Source: Hymenopus coronatus
Taxonomy: Eukaryota; Arthropoda; Insecta; Mantodea; Hymenopodidae
Assembly (NCBI GenBank): GCA_030762935.1
Contig: CM060895.1
Coordinates: 41,840,001-41,904,000, forward strand
Direction: 5' to 3'
DNA length: 64,000 nucleotides
Shown: positions 10,540 through 23,623 of the stretch, in pieces
Numbering within the stretch: the first letter of the stretch is position 1
Layout: each line of letters begins with the position of its first letter
Notes under the pieces: model-generated
What the model was told of the DNA's origin: nothing
Database searches by the model: none
Seen by the model: only the letters and a program-made list of their open reading frames with translations
Program-made: the position numbers and the translations under genes

Positions 10540-12810
10540 CACCTAATTGTCAAAATCTGCTGATGATTCCTGCAAAACTTTTCAGGAATCTAATTACAAT
10601 GTGAAGCAACTCAAGTGTAAATGCGACTCACATTGCAATTTATTATTATAGTATATGGTTCTTGTGTGCTTCACTTGATTTGTAATTTGAAACTTATGTC
10701 ACAACTTCTTCTCTCTCCTTTAGCCAACTGATGTGACAAAGGTGCTTTTTTTTTCTACACTAGTTGCCATAACCAGAATACTGAGCAGTGCTTAATATAT
10801 TAACACAGTGGCATAAGCAAGCAACAATAGAACATATAATACTCAAAGCTTGAGAAATTTGGTTTTTTCATTAAGCTTGAGTTTGGCTGTGATGCACGTG
10901 TTGACTTCCACTGCTTGAGCCAGTATAATCTGTCACAAAAATGAGTCTCTTTAAATATTAGGCTATGCATATTAGGATAACTATATTTTAAAAAGCATTG
11001 TCTTACATCCATGCCAATGTGGTATATAAATCTTTCCTTAACAGCATACTTAAATGAATTTTGTATACAAATTCTGTCTAATTATAATACTGAACATTAG
11101 AGGGCTGTACAAATAGAAGTAAACTCATAAGACTGTTATGGCTGTACATAGTTAATTTACTTTCATGGTCACTAGTCAATTTGAGTGCATTGATTCTTGG
11201 AAAGTTAATGCAAACTGATAAAGAAGCTCCACAGAATTTCAGCACATTATAATCATGAATGTGAATAACTAAAGACGAGCCAAAGGAGCTTATACCATAT
11301 AAATGCAATAGACTACATAAAGTTGTACCATTCTGAGGAGAGAGAAAAAAAAAAAGTGGCCTGTTAAAGAGTTCATGTTGTCATAAATCTCTCCGTTTTC
11401 AGCATTTTGACCTTGGATGAAAATCTTGATCTGCTGGTAATTCTTTTTTGAACTAACTGCTTATCACTTTTGAGATTCAAAGTGTAGTATAAATAGCAGC
11501 TGCACTTCATTATTGCATCTTTTGATATCTACAAATCAAATCTTGCTACATGAACTATACTTTGCTTGCAACGTGTGCTAAGTCCTTTGTAAGAACTTAT
11601 AAATAAAAGTATGCAAATTTATGCTTGGGGAATGACATTTAAGTACAACTTATTTGTTGATAAAAATATACAATATTGATACAGTAAAATGAATACTTGC
11701 TGACATATTGTGGTCATATTAATTACAACAATATATTAAAAGATTCTTATTTTATAGACTTTAAAGTAAAGTTACTGTAGCTGAAATGGTAATGCAGTTA
11801 ATTTTGTGCAAGTGATCAAAAATAGCTTATGATAATAAAAATTGTGCTTAAATTTTACAAATGGAATTTATATAGGTTTGAGAGATTTTCTGGCAATTTC
11901 AAAACTCGGCCTTCATCTCATAAGATAGTATTCATAAATCATCTTAGCATGATCTAATTAGCAATTAGATCAATAAACTTTGCTAGATCAAACATTAGAA
12001 ATTGAAGAGCGGATTAAAAATTATTCCTGCAAGGTAAAGTATGCAGAAAAAGGTATAATGCTGAGGGCACGGGGGTGAACCCTAAGTAAGGCATGAAGCA
12101 GAAGCACATGAAAATATAAATATTTTTATTATCTTTTCCATCTTGTGCTAAATTGTTTGTTTTTTTTAAATAAGAATTAACAGTGTTTCCTAACCAATTA
12201 TAGTGAGGACCAAATTACCATCTTGTGCAGAGATTGCAGAATATCAGCCCTCTTATATTTTATTGATATATTTTGTGACAGCTTTATATCTATGCTGGCA
12301 GTAACTGTAGGAATTAATTTACAGCCAAAATAAATTTCTCACCATTGCAAGTCACTCAAATGAGCAGTGTGTTTCCTTATAATGTAAAGATATCCAAACC
12401 AATGCGAAATCTATAATACACACTGTAAAAATCACTCCTGTTTAATTTTCAAATATTTTGAGCTAAGATACAACATAATCTACCAGACTATTTGTTCACC
12501 ATGAAAAAGATGACATTTTTGTTCTAGGTTATCATTGGTTATGCTTTATAACAGTAATTAACAAAGCCTTCTTTCATTTTTAAATTCTATATAGAAGCTC
12601 ATGTAGGTAAATCAAATCTCTAGCTTAGTCTACAGAAGAGCAATAATTATTAAAATACAATTAATATTAATTGTAGTTAACTAAAAACCCAAAAAAGTTA
12701 AGTGCTTGCAACATCGCAGTCACCTTTAAGTTATGATATGGATATGTTTTTAAAAATGTCAAGGTTACTGTGCTGCTTGGAACTGAAGTTCATTGGGCTT
12801 TTACTCATTT
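10540..12810 (+). other. SERINC intron, nothing recognised
   Basis: AT-rich intron with small poly-T and poly-A runs and a small near-palindrome GATCTAATTAGCAATTAGATC-like around 11950. Nothing coding supported. Confidence 0.5.
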
Positions 12811-12814
12811 CCCA

Positions 12815-12900
12815 TGGTAACTCAATGGTAAAGTACCAGCACAGAAAGTTGAAGATCTGTGGGTAAGAGTTTTGGCAGTGTGATTGAATTTTTGTCTAAC
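12815..12900 (+). repeat. tRNA-derived SINE relic
   Basis: GGTAACTCAATGGTAAAG resembles an A box. About 40 bases on, CTGTGGGTAAGAGTTTTGGC resembles a decayed B box. A weak call. Confidence 0.35.
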
Positions 12901-13699
12901 GAAATTCAACAAATGTCATTAAACAGATATGCATTCATTCATAAAGCTGATGGTCGGTGATACATTTGCTTGCCACTGGAGTATTTTTTATTGCCTTAAC
13001 AAAGCACAAATATAAAATAAAGTATAGAATTGATTTATTTTAGAACTTCAATATACATTAAAATAATATAAAGCAAATGAATAAATTGCAAACTTTTAAT
13101 TTCAAGATTGTATATTGAAATCTGTATATAGAGTTCAAAAATAAGAAAAGTATATGTATGCTTCTTTCTATATATCAAGTAGCATAATTTTTAAGAAGAT
13201 AGCATTGGCAGTTTAGAAGGATTGATGTCAGTAACATAATGTGCATGCTTTTCTTTCTGTTGTAGCATAAATTAAGTTTTGCAGTTTTTATTGTATCTTT
13301 AGCTTTATTTTAAATTAGTAGCTGGCTTTGAATGTATAATTCTATTTTGTACCTACTTATGTTTTATTTTTTCTGTGTGTTTAACTGTGCACTTTCTAAC
13401 ATTATTAACAAAAATTAATTAACTTAATTTCATGTGTGTAAAGGTAATTACTATTGCCCATGTCTTTTTCAAACCTAATAACAGCATGTGCATATCTGCC
13501 TTTTGTTGTGTGAAGTGATATTATTTACATTGTCATATTTTTGCCCCTTTGTTTAATAGCTTTCAGGATTACAGCTGAAGTGAAAAAGTAGAATTTGAGT
13601 TCTGCTTGTCGCTGCAATACAAAAAATGTCAAATTTTCATTAACCATTTTTGAGGAAATTAATTTTTAATGATGCTAACATCAAGGCCACTCTGATAAG

Positions 13700-13858
13700 C
13701 CAAAATTTTGTCCTGCAGGAGTTCTTTTACATGCCAGTAAATCTACTGATTTGAATGAGTCACTGTAAAACTTGTTTAAATATTGCCAGTCTGTGTTGGT
13801 TTGAGCCTGTGACATTGGTATCAAAAGACCACTGCATAACCAAATGAACCATCCAGAC
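13700..13858 (-). repeat. tRNA-derived SINE, family A copy 1
   Basis: The minus strand starts with a tRNA-like head (GGTTCATTTGGTTATGCAG, then CACAGGCTCAAACC). It ends with a body CATGTAAAAGAACTCCTGCA that is shared with the copy at 13955-14115 and with 49371-49450. The shared 3' body in three places supports a real SINE family. Confidence 0.6.
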
Positions 13859-13954
13859 TATTTTGGGTGAAATACAATACTTCCTGTAATTATTATTATT
13901 ATTGTTATGATAACAACAGTGTCAATTGTCTAGAACTTATCACTACTACTGTGT

Positions 13955-14115
13955 GCTAGAATTTCATCCTGCAGACGTTCTTTTATACCAGTAAATTCAC
14001 TAATGTGGGACTGCCGCTTTTAGGCATATTTGAAATCATTGGTTGGGCCAGATTGAACCCACAACCTTGGGATTGGAAGGCCAGCTCCAAGCCAACTGAG
14101 CCACCCTGACCAACA
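13955..14115 (-). repeat. tRNA-derived SINE, family A copy 2
   Basis: The best preserved copy. The minus strand reads GGTGGCTCAGTTGGCTTGGA (A box), GGTTGTGGGTTCAATCTGG (B box), then a body ending AAGAACGTCTGCAGGATGAA. No introns, no mature tRNA 3' half. The head alone also occurs at 50370-50450. Confidence 0.75.
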
Positions 14116-14119
14116 TACT

Positions 14120-15245
14120 TCCTTTACATACTCTAAGCAGTTTTTAGAAAAAGTAATAACATGATTAAACAGGATGTAGCAAGGGGATGTAAAGGGGTGT
14201 AAAGAGATACACAAAATCAAGGGGTTGAGGGAAGCCAATCCAGATTTTAAGAAGTAGTATAGCTATTAAAAAGTATAAAACATACAAATAAGAGTGCAAT
14301 ATATTCGATCTAATCCAATAAGATTTATCGTTTTTCTCTCTAAAAAGATCTTGCAGTAACTTTCTCTGATGCAGGTAAGACATCAATTTTGAAATTACAG
14401 AATGATATTGGCAGATACATAGACTAGTTGTTGCAATAGAATGATTTACAGCCATTTAGAGTAATAATTTAGGATATAAATATTACATTTGTGGTAGTTG
14501 TATCTGCTTATCAACATATACTTATCAAATACAGAGCCTAGGTTGTAAGGTATGCTCATAATTAAAGCATGCCAATCGTATTAAAGCTAGATGCATGCTA
14601 ACCAGAGCATTATTTCATCAGTATGCATTTAAGGTCTTGGTAGAAGCAGGAAAAACAAAGAGATCTGATTATACAGTTCCAGAATAATAGTCCTCCAACT
14701 TTCCATTAGTGCAAGTACTAGAGTATTTTATAATAAGTTGCAAAAGTAATTATCATAGAGAGTATGTTGTGTTACAATACAATGGTTTCAAATTGTGTGT
14801 ATCATGTGAAACCATCCCTGCTTTCAAGTTCCAAGCAAACCCTGCTAGAAATCCTGTAGCCAGTCAGACTTAAGTATGCTATTGATCTCCTGCAATGTAC
14901 ATGAAAAAAGCAATTGCCCAATCTGCCATTTTGGAACATAAAACCATTAATATCATGGAAGCCGACACAAGCTAGTTATTATGGTAATGATAGAAGTAAA
15001 TCCCTCATTAGTATTTGATTTTCCAACACTCCCCATCTGGTCTGATATACCTTTGGGAGTTATCCACCAAGCAATCGATGACTGGGCCCATTTCTGAGGT
15101 TGAGGCACCCAGCAAGTGGTGTCAATTACCTATGATGGTAGGATGATGATGGCAGCAGGAAAATGAGAGAACTTACAGATTTTACCATGGATTCCAAACC
15201 ACGTAGAGGACCAACAGCTTTATCATTAATTTGAAACCATGTTGG
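14120..15245 (+). other. SERINC intron, nothing recognised
   Basis: AT-rich intron sequence with no supported feature. Confidence 0.5.
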
Positions 15246-15249
15246 GCCA

Positions 15250-15385
15250 AGAGATGATGGTATCTAGAGGCAAATACTTGAATAGGGCTGACTTCAAGTC
15301 ATCACCTGAGAGCCAGGAATCAAACCATGGACCCTCAGCATGAGAGCCATAAACAAAACTATGAGCTACCTGGTGCCCTAATTTA
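15250..15385 (-). repeat. tRNA-derived SINE relic, family D
   Basis: The minus strand reads GGTAGCTCATAGTTTTG (A-box-like) followed by GGTCCATGGTTTGATTCCTGG (B box GGTTTGATTCC-like). The body following it differs from family A. Confidence 0.5.
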
Positions 15386-15389
15386 TAAG

Positions 15390-16225
15390 TTATGCGAGCA
15401 GTTTATAAGCATTATTTTTAACAATGCATTACAAATTTGCGTGAGCCAGATGTATGGTGAGAATTGTTGGAGAATAATCTGACATTGAAATGAGGAGTTA
15501 TAACTGTATAACATAACTTAACATAACACTGTATCAAAACTAGAATGGTTATTTGCATCTTAGCACTTTTTGGAACTGAAATGCCTAGAAACATTGCAGA
15601 AAATAATGTTTTCAAAATTTTAGGTCACAGAATACTATTAATATTTTTAATCTTGTTGTTAATTACATAAGTTTAGGTGTAACCAGAGTTTTACTTGTTT
15701 TTCCCAGTAGTTATTAACAGCTATGTATGCTTTAAAACAAGAATGCAGTAAAAGACCACAAAACACATATGTTATGCTTTCTGTGAATAGAAGTTTTTGG
15801 ACAGTGTTCACTCATTTTAGTATTCAGTTTAATGTATTAAAATATTTAATATGTTTCCAGCTCTTGGATAGGATATTTTTTTATAGATTGACTATCAGGT
15901 ACACTGCTTTCATTTTAACAACTTAACAGCAGCAGGTGAATATAAATAGTTGAAGCATCTGAGATTGGATTGATCAGCATCAAATACTTGTAACGGTTAA
16001 TTTAGTATAGCTGTGTTTGTAGCAAGTTGCAAATGAACTCTGCTAACAAAACTTATGCTAACAGTGGCATTCCACAAATTGATTATGCAATAACATAAGG
16101 GAGAGGCGATGAATTCTGGATCTATATTCTTTATTTCTATTGTATAAATTTTGTATTTTTCCTATGACAGGGTAGGTCATATTAGATTTTATATGAATCA
16201 AACTGGAAAAATTATGCTAATGAGC
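15390..16225 (+). other. SERINC intron, nothing recognised
   Basis: AT-rich intron sequence without a supported feature. Confidence 0.5.
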
Positions 16226-16229
16226 ATAA

Positions 16230-16330
16230 CTCACCATAACCAAGATTCAAACTTAGCACCTTTTGAACATGAGGCAGACATAAATTCCTTTTTCGGCGTG
16301 ATTACCAGCTGCTATAGCAGCTCCTACTCC
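16230..16330 (-). repeat. Possible SINE relic
   Basis: The minus strand has GCTGGTAATCACGCC and, further on, GCTAAGTTTGAATCTTGG, which looks like a B box. The A box is poor. Low-confidence call. Confidence 0.3.
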
Positions 16331-16334
16331 TGGG

Positions 16335-17058
16335 ATGCTGGCACAACCTTTACCAAACCTTAAAATAATACATTTACTAAATCTAAACTAATTTAATATC
16401 AATAAAATTATCTACTCACCAGATGTGGGCTGATCTTTACTTAGTTTTCCAGTTATATCTGATCAGCTTATAAATTTGTTTGAGAAACTTGGAAGATAAA
16501 GGTAAAAAACATAAATGGAGGAGAGAAAACAATTTTGGTTATCATTGTCATGATCAACTGCCTTAATGGATGCTATTGTCTTGGCAACATGGAGTACACA
16601 TAGAATATTCAGAAGACCCTTGCTGAATTCATAAATGTAACAAGAAAGAAATTCAATAATATTTTGTTTATATGTATAAGCTTATTCCATTTAAAGTATA
16701 ATAAATTGCTGGAAGTACAGTGCAAAAAAGTTCAAAAATAACAAGAACTGAAAGTTTCTGCTTTATATGGTTGCTAGAGACATTTTTGGTCTTCAGCAGT
16801 GTGATGCTTTACAAAGCAAGACCAAAGAACATTTCATCTAACCATTTTTATAATTTTTTTTTTTAATTATATGACTAGAAGCTATGGTTCTGCCCCAAAA
16901 TGCCTACACTTGCCAATCACATTCTAATGAATCCAGTAATTTAGCATATATTGACACTAGAATTGTATGAAAGATTTCAATTATCATATTATTTTCATTT
17001 ATAGCATAGTTTTCTATGTGTCTATTAACTAATGCACATTACGGATACTTTGCCCTAG
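16335..17058 (+). other. SERINC intron, nothing recognised
   Basis: AT-rich. Ends with the acceptor of the next SERINC exon. Confidence 0.5.
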
Positions 17059-17206
17059 GTGATGGAGGTGAAAGTGCTCGTACAGCCACTGAAGAAAAAG
17101 TATGGGACAATGAAGAAGATGGTGTAGCCTATTCTTGGTCTTTCTTCCATGTCATGTTTGGTTTGGCAACTCTCTATGTTATGATGACACTCACCAACTG
17201 GTATTC
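17059..17206 (+). CDS. Serinc: SERINC, penultimate exon
   Basis: A 148-nt exon follows TTTGCCCTAG and precedes GTAAGTAT. It completes the Gly codon from the micro-exon and reads [20 protein letters not shown], then [20 protein letters not shown], then MMTLTNWYS. The W-x-N-EED acidic loop, the YSxSFFHxMF motif and the TLTNWY end are conserved SERINC features, with a TM segment over [18 protein letters not shown]. It leaves with two bases (TC) of a Ser codon. Confidence 0.94.
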
Positions 17207-17640
17207 GTAAGTATAGAGCATCCAGTTTATTTTACCTTCCTTTGAATTGCATTTTAATTTTGAGTAAGCATTTTTAGTAAATTAAAAAGGTAATTAAAAT
17301 ATTTAAAAGTATATCTGTTGTTGTTATTATTATTGCTATTATTATTTTGTTTCATTTCCTTTTTTTACTATAGTGACATTGTCTCAATCTTTTAGCATAA
17401 ATTTAAAGAAAGCAAGTAATAAACGATATAAGACAAGAAGGAATCTGAAAAGAAGCAAATAGACCCCAAGTGAGAGAATTGCTGACTCCAGAAACATATC
17501 AGGAATGTAGATGTGCTAGTTGCTGACTGCAATACCAGTAAGATTTTTACATTTAATGTGCATTTAAATACTGTCACCCTGATAAGGCTTCAAACCCACA
17601 ATGGCAGATAAAGCACAGAAAGCTCTTCTCACAAGTCATC

Positions 17641-17930
17641 AATAAAGACAATGACTGCTTCTGTAGTCGAGTTGAGAGCATTCTGGCTTCTCACCCAGAG
17701 GTCCCAGGCTTGATTCATGACTGAGGTGGGAAATTTTTCTTTAACTTGAATCATCTCCTATCTCCCACAATGTCTGAAAGTATGCATGTGAGAGTGAATG
17801 TGTGTATGTAAAAAAAAGGCATATGTTAAGAAACCCTACAGTTCAGCAAGAAAACACCAACAATTGTTTCTAAAGCTGAGCCCTGAAATGACCATTGAAG
17901 TTAAAGAGGACTACACAAATAAAAAAGAAA
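17641..17930 (+). repeat. tRNA-derived SINE, family B copy 1
   Basis: A tRNA-like head (TAGTCGAGTTGAGAGC, then GGTCCCAGGCTTGATTCATG) is followed by a body shared with 38262-38515. Common blocks include a GAGAGTGAATGTG-type segment and AACCCTA-AGTT-AGCAAG-AAAACACCA with small gaps. Two independent copies with the same architecture support a SINE family. Confidence 0.65.
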
Positions 17931-17934
17931 AAGA

Positions 17935-18640
17935 AAGAAAACAAGGACAATGTTATCAAATTATAAATTTTATTTTCAAATGCCCCGAATATTTGCCTCC
18001 AGAAAACTTTTTGCTACACCCAGAGAAAGCTGTTTACAAAACTTTATGCATACTATGTACTAGGATTTTCCTATGATGGTGAATATTCCTCCTTATTGCA
18101 ACATTCAATAACTTAGTTTAAAACATTACACCAAGAGAGGACAAGCATGCTAAAAACCCTCTCTATAATTGCTGGGTCTGCAATTATTGGGAACAATGCC
18201 CCAGTCATCATACTCTGGTTCAAAAGACTCTCCTTACTGTCTATGTACTTGATGCTAATTTTATTCTTCAACAATTTACTAAACATATTCATTGTTTATT
18301 CTCATGTGTATACACTGTTGGTGATGCATTGATGTGCAATGCTGTAATCAGTCATGGGACTCGTTAAACAAGAAATTACAAGACTAGGCCTAATATAATA
18401 TGGAAAAACTCTGATGTGTTCTATTCACATAACTTTCTCTAGCTCTTCTGTAAACATTTTATTCTGACAAAAAGATTATGCTTTTATCCACATAATACTA
18501 ATCAAGATAAATATTACAGAAATATCTCTGAAATGGCTAGCTCTAAGAAAAAAGAACCTATATGACAAATTTCTCTCTTAACAATATCTGTATTTTTTGT
18601 GATAAGATTTTGTCTATATTATGGCTTACTTGTTATGCAA
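17935..18640 (+). other. SERINC last intron, nothing recognised
   Basis: AT-rich. A piece at 18411-18455 (TGATGTGTTCTATTCACATA, then ACTTTCTCTAGCT) recurs in diverged form at 45998-46040, so part of this is an unnamed dispersed repeat. Confidence 0.45.
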
Positions 18641-18649
18641 AAATCTTGC

Positions 18650-19040
18650 AAAATAAAAAGGACTTCAAAGACTATTCCAAACAAATTCAAGATATACATT
18701 TTAATTGACATTAAATATCTTTAATATATGGCATTTTAATTAAAATTAAGAGCAATTTTTTAGAAAATCGAAAAGTTTGAAAAATATTTTATGTAAAGGG
18801 TAGTTTGGAGTGGGGGCTTTTCTTGAAAATCTACATCATCCTTGAAGATACTGAACTTAAATACCAGGTTTGGTATTTAATCAACTTTTTGAGTTATTCT
18901 GTCCACACACACACATGTACGCAAGCTTCCTAAAATAATTTTGTTTATTCAAGGGCCCTCAAAACATGTATTTCTGGTGAGATCTCTGTGCCAAATTTTT
19001 GGGTCCAATACAATACCTTCTCTACCTATGATTCATAATG
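18650..19040 (-). repeat. Dispersed repeat R, copy 1
   Basis: The minus strand shows, in order, GTAGAGAAGGTATTGTATTG, CACCAGAAATACATGTTTTG and a CCAAACCTGGTATTTAAGTT block. The same blocks in the same order occur at 43466-44080 and 51763-52470 on the plus strand. No coding content was seen. Family name unknown. Confidence 0.6.
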
Positions 19041-19044
19041 AAAT

Positions 19045-20030
19045 TCTTACAGTTTGGTGATGACAACTCCAGATGAATGTTGTGGTGAAAGGCATTTTCT
19101 TACTCACCAAATGGGGCTGTATCTCCTTCAACTTCCTGTCAGATGGGGCCAATAACTCACAGTAGTATTGTGTAATCCTTTTTCTAAGAAGTCTGAGTAC
19201 ATCTCTGCATCCCAAAATATCATTGCCATCTTTTTTCCAGCTGATAGGAACATCTTTGTCTGCTTTAGAGCAGGTTCACTGGAAGCAACACATTATTTGA
19301 TTTTTTTTTTTTTTGGTTTCTGGAGTACAATGATGAGTCCAAGTATTAATGATGGTAACAACTTGATGCAAAATATCTGCCTGATTTTGCTAAAATAACT
19401 GCAAACAGCTTTGAACTTAAAAGTTGCACCTGTTTATTGTCATAGTTGGACCAACTTTTTCATCTCCAACTTATCATGCAAAATGTGAGTTGCTGTTCCC
19501 ATCAACATACATATCGTCTCTAACACTTTGCAAACTTTCATTTGATGCTCAGCAGAATCATATAGTGGACTTTATCAATAATTTCCTTGGTAACTACATC
19601 TGTCAGGCAACTTGGGTACTCATCAAATCAAATGATGTTCAATTACATTTAAAGTCATTAAACCACTGTTGTCATAGATGGTGAAAGGTACCCATAACAG
19701 CATCCAATTTTACTTTTATCTCCTTGCAAGTGTTCCTATCCAAAAGTAAAATGCAAATCACTGAACACCACATTTTTTCCATTTTAGCAACTTGTAACAA
19801 ATGACAGTACATGATGGTAACACCAACTTGGCTTAGTAACACTATCTACTTTGAAATACAGTATTTATTGAACAACTCTCGCACATTTACTTCAATAATG
19901 TAGGCGTAACTTTAAGATTATATGACAGCAGAGCTGTTAAAGTTAATATCATTTACCAACAATGAGAACATTATAAAAATACATGAGTCATAACTTTGTA
20001 GTAAAGCTAGGTTTGTTTTTCTTTCCCTAG
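19045..20030 (+). other. SERINC last intron, nothing recognised
   Basis: No supported coding or repeat feature. The intron ends with CTTTCCCTAG. Confidence 0.5.
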
Positions 20031-20169
20031 GCCCAATTCATCTTTGGAGACATTAAATGCAAATGCAGCCTCAATGTGGATGAAGATTGTATCAAGCTGG
20101 CTGTGTCTCGCTCTATATGCATGGACCCTAGTAGCTCCTATCATATTGCCTAACCGCGAGTTCAACTAA
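20031..20169 (+). CDS. Serinc: SERINC, terminal exon with stop
   Basis: The exon begins after CTTTCCCTAG, completes the Ser codon and encodes PNSSLETLNANAASMWMKIV followed by SSWLCLALYAWTLVAPIILPNREFN and TAA. The last TM segment (WMKIVSSWLCLALYAWTLVAPI) and the short PNREF tail are typical of the SERINC C-terminus. The frame from the previous exon is exact. The downstream AATAAA signals and the gene facing it from the other strand (GCLC) make this the 3' end of the transcription unit. Confidence 0.94.
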
Positions 20170-20409
20170 AACTGCCATCAAGATGTAAAAGGAAAGAGAA
20201 AAAAAAAAAACATATATCACAGGAATGAAGTTTAATGTGTAATATTAAATGAGACTTGTTATGCTTGATCGATTAATTGTTCTATATACAAGGGTCTCTA
20301 CAGTTCTTAATATTTCTTTTTATGTAGGTACTATTTTGAAGCAATATAAATGGTTTTATATCTGTTATAGTGATGTAGTATATGTTTTACAGCTTAGTCT
20401 TTTCATGTA

Positions 20410-20667
20410 AATAAATAGTAACCCTCAAAAAACATTCATGGCAGCAATATTAATATTTGAATACCATATTTATGTTACGTAGATCAAATATTTTCTTCCT
20501 TGCTTTTCAATTTAAAAATTGTAGCACATTGATTAGGTAATCTAACTAATGTACATAACATGGATGCTTAATTCCCTGTAAGTAACTTTAAACAGCATTA
20601 GCTTTATAATCATTTAGCTGTCCATATATCGTAGTATATCTGTACATATTGTCACAAACCTAATAAA
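20410..20667 (+). promoter_or_regulatory. Serinc: Candidate SERINC polyadenylation signals
   Basis: AATAAA occurs at 20410-20415 and 20662-20667, about 240 and 490 bases after the stop codon. Which is used cannot be told from sequence alone. Further AATAAA sites lie downstream in this AT-rich region. Confidence 0.4.
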
Positions 20668-20884
20668 TGATTACTTTCTTACACCATTATTACTTAAAAT
20701 CACATCGTATAAGTTGAAATAGGCAATTAATCATTGGTTGGAAGGAATAACAGAATTCAGGGTGTAATTATAAGAGCTGACCACATTACTTAGAAGTTTA
20801 TAATATGATTATGGACCTGTTCTATGGTTTGTTACATCACCTCTACCCTAGCTAGTTTGAGGAGGAGACAGGTATCAATACAGG

Positions 20885-21065
20885 CTTAAGGCATGAACTC
20901 TTAAACATGTGGTTAGTGGTTCAAATCCTGACTGAGGTTTCTTCCAGGTTTTCCTCAGTTCTCATAACGGGGAAATGCTGGGAAGGTACCCTAAACTTAT
21001 GCCCACAATGTTTCCTTCCTTATCAATTTTCATTTCATATATTATCAGTGTCCACTGCATGGTAT
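20885..21065 (+). repeat. tRNA-derived SINE, family C copy 1
   Basis: The head ends with a B box (GTGGTTCAAATCCTGACTGA). The body (TCTCATAACGGGGAAATGCT, CTAAACTTATGCCCACAATG, TTTCATTTCATATATTATCA) matches 50925-51115 on the other strand with moderate divergence. Confidence 0.65.
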
Positions 21066-21069
21066 GGTT

Positions 21070-23620
21070 TACCAGAACTAGAAAAAAAGCAGAAAATTTA
21101 GTTTTTGCTTATAAAACCTTTTCCTACCTTTTTGATAACAATCCCACAATTGCTATACCAGGCTCTTCGAATACCAATTACTATATTTTCAGTGAAACTT
21201 ATAGATGCAATGAATACCAGAAAAATATTATAGACATTTCTTTGACTAGCTTCAGAAATAAAAGAGATAATTTATCACACTCCTGGAAAAAATGTTCCTG
21301 TAGTACATTATTGTAAACCAAGGAATAAATTGCTTAAAGTAAAAACTTGTATATATGGGAAAAAATCTTTGTGTTCTTCTCTTTTGATATAACAGAACTT
21401 GGTATATTAGTTTGCACTTCAATTTTGTCAATGTACTTGTGTGCTATTATCTTTTTAATGTTTGATGTAATTGCTTTAATTTTGGTGATATAAAAGATAG
21501 TAGATGTAAAAATATTAAATTTTGAGCTATTACTTTGGAGGGAAAAAAACAAAGAAAAACCCTTTTTTTTTTTTCTTCCTTACTGAAAAATTAGTAATAA
21601 GTTATGAGTCGTTCTTCAGTTTTCTTACTTTCATTTCTCTCTGTTATTGAGTTTATTGCGGGTAAGTATATGTTTTTGTAAAACAATGGAAAAGATGAAA
21701 CATTGAAAGCGTTGTATAATGTTCTGATCTGAGTTTATCTGCTCAGGGCAAATGATTATTGGTTCTCACTATTTTACATCTACTGCATAATTGTGAGAGC
21801 AATATATCCTAACAAACAAGTACTTAATGTGCAATATGATAGATACAGATGTAAGTGTGGTATTTCTGTTCTAAGTGTTAGTTACTGGCACACTAAAATC
21901 CATTATGCTTTAGCATAAATGAGGGTTACTCTTTATTATTAATATTTGTTTAATAAACAGACGCAACTCTTAGCTGTGTTAAATAAAGCAATAGATAGAA
22001 CATATAAATTGTTAGTAATAGGAAGAAAAGTATTATTAAAACTTCATTATAATATATAGGTGCTTAAAATCTGAAGAAAATGGAAATTATAGACTTTATG
22101 CAAGCTATATGTGATAAAATAATTTGACAGTGATATAACTATGTACTAAAGGTGTTGTAAAAAAACACTATGTGTTCTATTGTATCATCTTTTGCTGTTC
22201 ACAATTTTAATTAATAAAAATTTACCACCAATAAGTTGAGTTTTACAAAGCAATCAAATTCCTGGATCATTTGGGCAATAACATTACTATCTTTATGGGC
22301 CATAAATCCTGATTTTGCAGCCACGAGTTTAAAGAGGTTTTGAGAATTACTGGATTACTTGGGCCTAAGATAAGAACCTGATAATGGCTCTGCCAAAACT
22401 CATCTCAGAGAATGGTTTACTAGGGGGGGGGGGGATATCCCTGATATATTAAAATTATGTGACTTTCTCTTTTTACTCTGCTCTGCAACTATTCTTGTGT
22501 TTATCTTGCTACTTCATTTTAACAGATAAATGTCTGCAGAAATAGTTTAACTACACTTTTAAGTACCAGGGGGGGGGGGAGGCTACAGAAGGCTGAAGCT
22601 CTAGTCAAATATTTAAAAGGGGGCTTTAAAATTCTTCTTAATACCCTTTTAGAAATGGGAAAGGTAAGCTGAGAAGTTGGATAATGAAGAAAATTTCAAA
22701 ATATTGGCTCACAGTGCGAATCCCACAGGATTATTTATATACTGAAAAAATGATTAAAACTCAAAGATTCTAATTTAGGTGAAACAAGTGTGTAGGAAAT
22801 ATTGGATTTGAATTAAGTTGGAATAGGAGAGGAGTAATTGAGAAAAGTTAATTTGATGATCAGTCTTAATTAAAGCCAGATTTGAGGAGACACAAAACAT
22901 TTGCTGCTACTGAAGTTCATTGCTGCTATATCAAGAATTAAGAGGGCTATATGAGTGAGGGTTATACTAATAGATGTAATAAGAGAAAGGGAGAGGTAAG
23001 CTTGGTTTAAGCCAGACTGGTCCAACACAAATGCAGTAGCAGTAGATAAAGTGCTGGTGTATTGTGGTGGCAATAGCAATGATGCTACTGCTTCTTTTTT
23101 TATTTATTTATTTACCTCCCTTAGATCTTACAAGAGATATAGGTATTATCAAGGAATATAACAAAGTATAATATGTACCTACATAATTTGGATACATTTA
23201 TCCTAGGCAATACAATTTTTGTAGGTTTAGCCTTAGCTTCAACTCATAGTTACATAAAATATAGGAAAAGAAATATTAATTTATGTTTTGCTCATACATT
23301 ATTCTATGTATTTATTCACAGAATAAAACCGATTTTGTTTTAAAATTTGAATATATTTATTCTATATCTGTATGCTGAAGTAATGTTCCTTAAATATTCA
23401 GATAATTGATTATATAGCTTTGAAGGATATTTCAAATAGTTTTGTTTTATATAAAGTTGTTATATATATATTGTGTGAATGAAGTTCTGCATTGTTGATG
23501 TAATTAGCTTCATTATTCTTGGCATGGAGTAATAACTCCTTTATATTATAAGCATGGTAGAGTAAAAATATTCAGCTCATGGAAGTATTCCCTGCAACTT
23601 TCTGTCTTTGGTATACCCAC
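21070..23620. other. Intergenic, low-complexity tracts only
   Basis: No gene supported. Two homopolymer G tracts (22423-22434, 12 G; about 22569-22579, 11 G) stand out in AT-rich sequence. Part may be SERINC 3' UTR or flank. Confidence 0.5.
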
Positions 23621-23623
23621 TAT

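Noticed and set aside
13955..14115. Possible true tRNA gene (also 61938-62012)
   Set aside because: A and B boxes are present but acceptor and anticodon stems do not pair and a SINE body follows.
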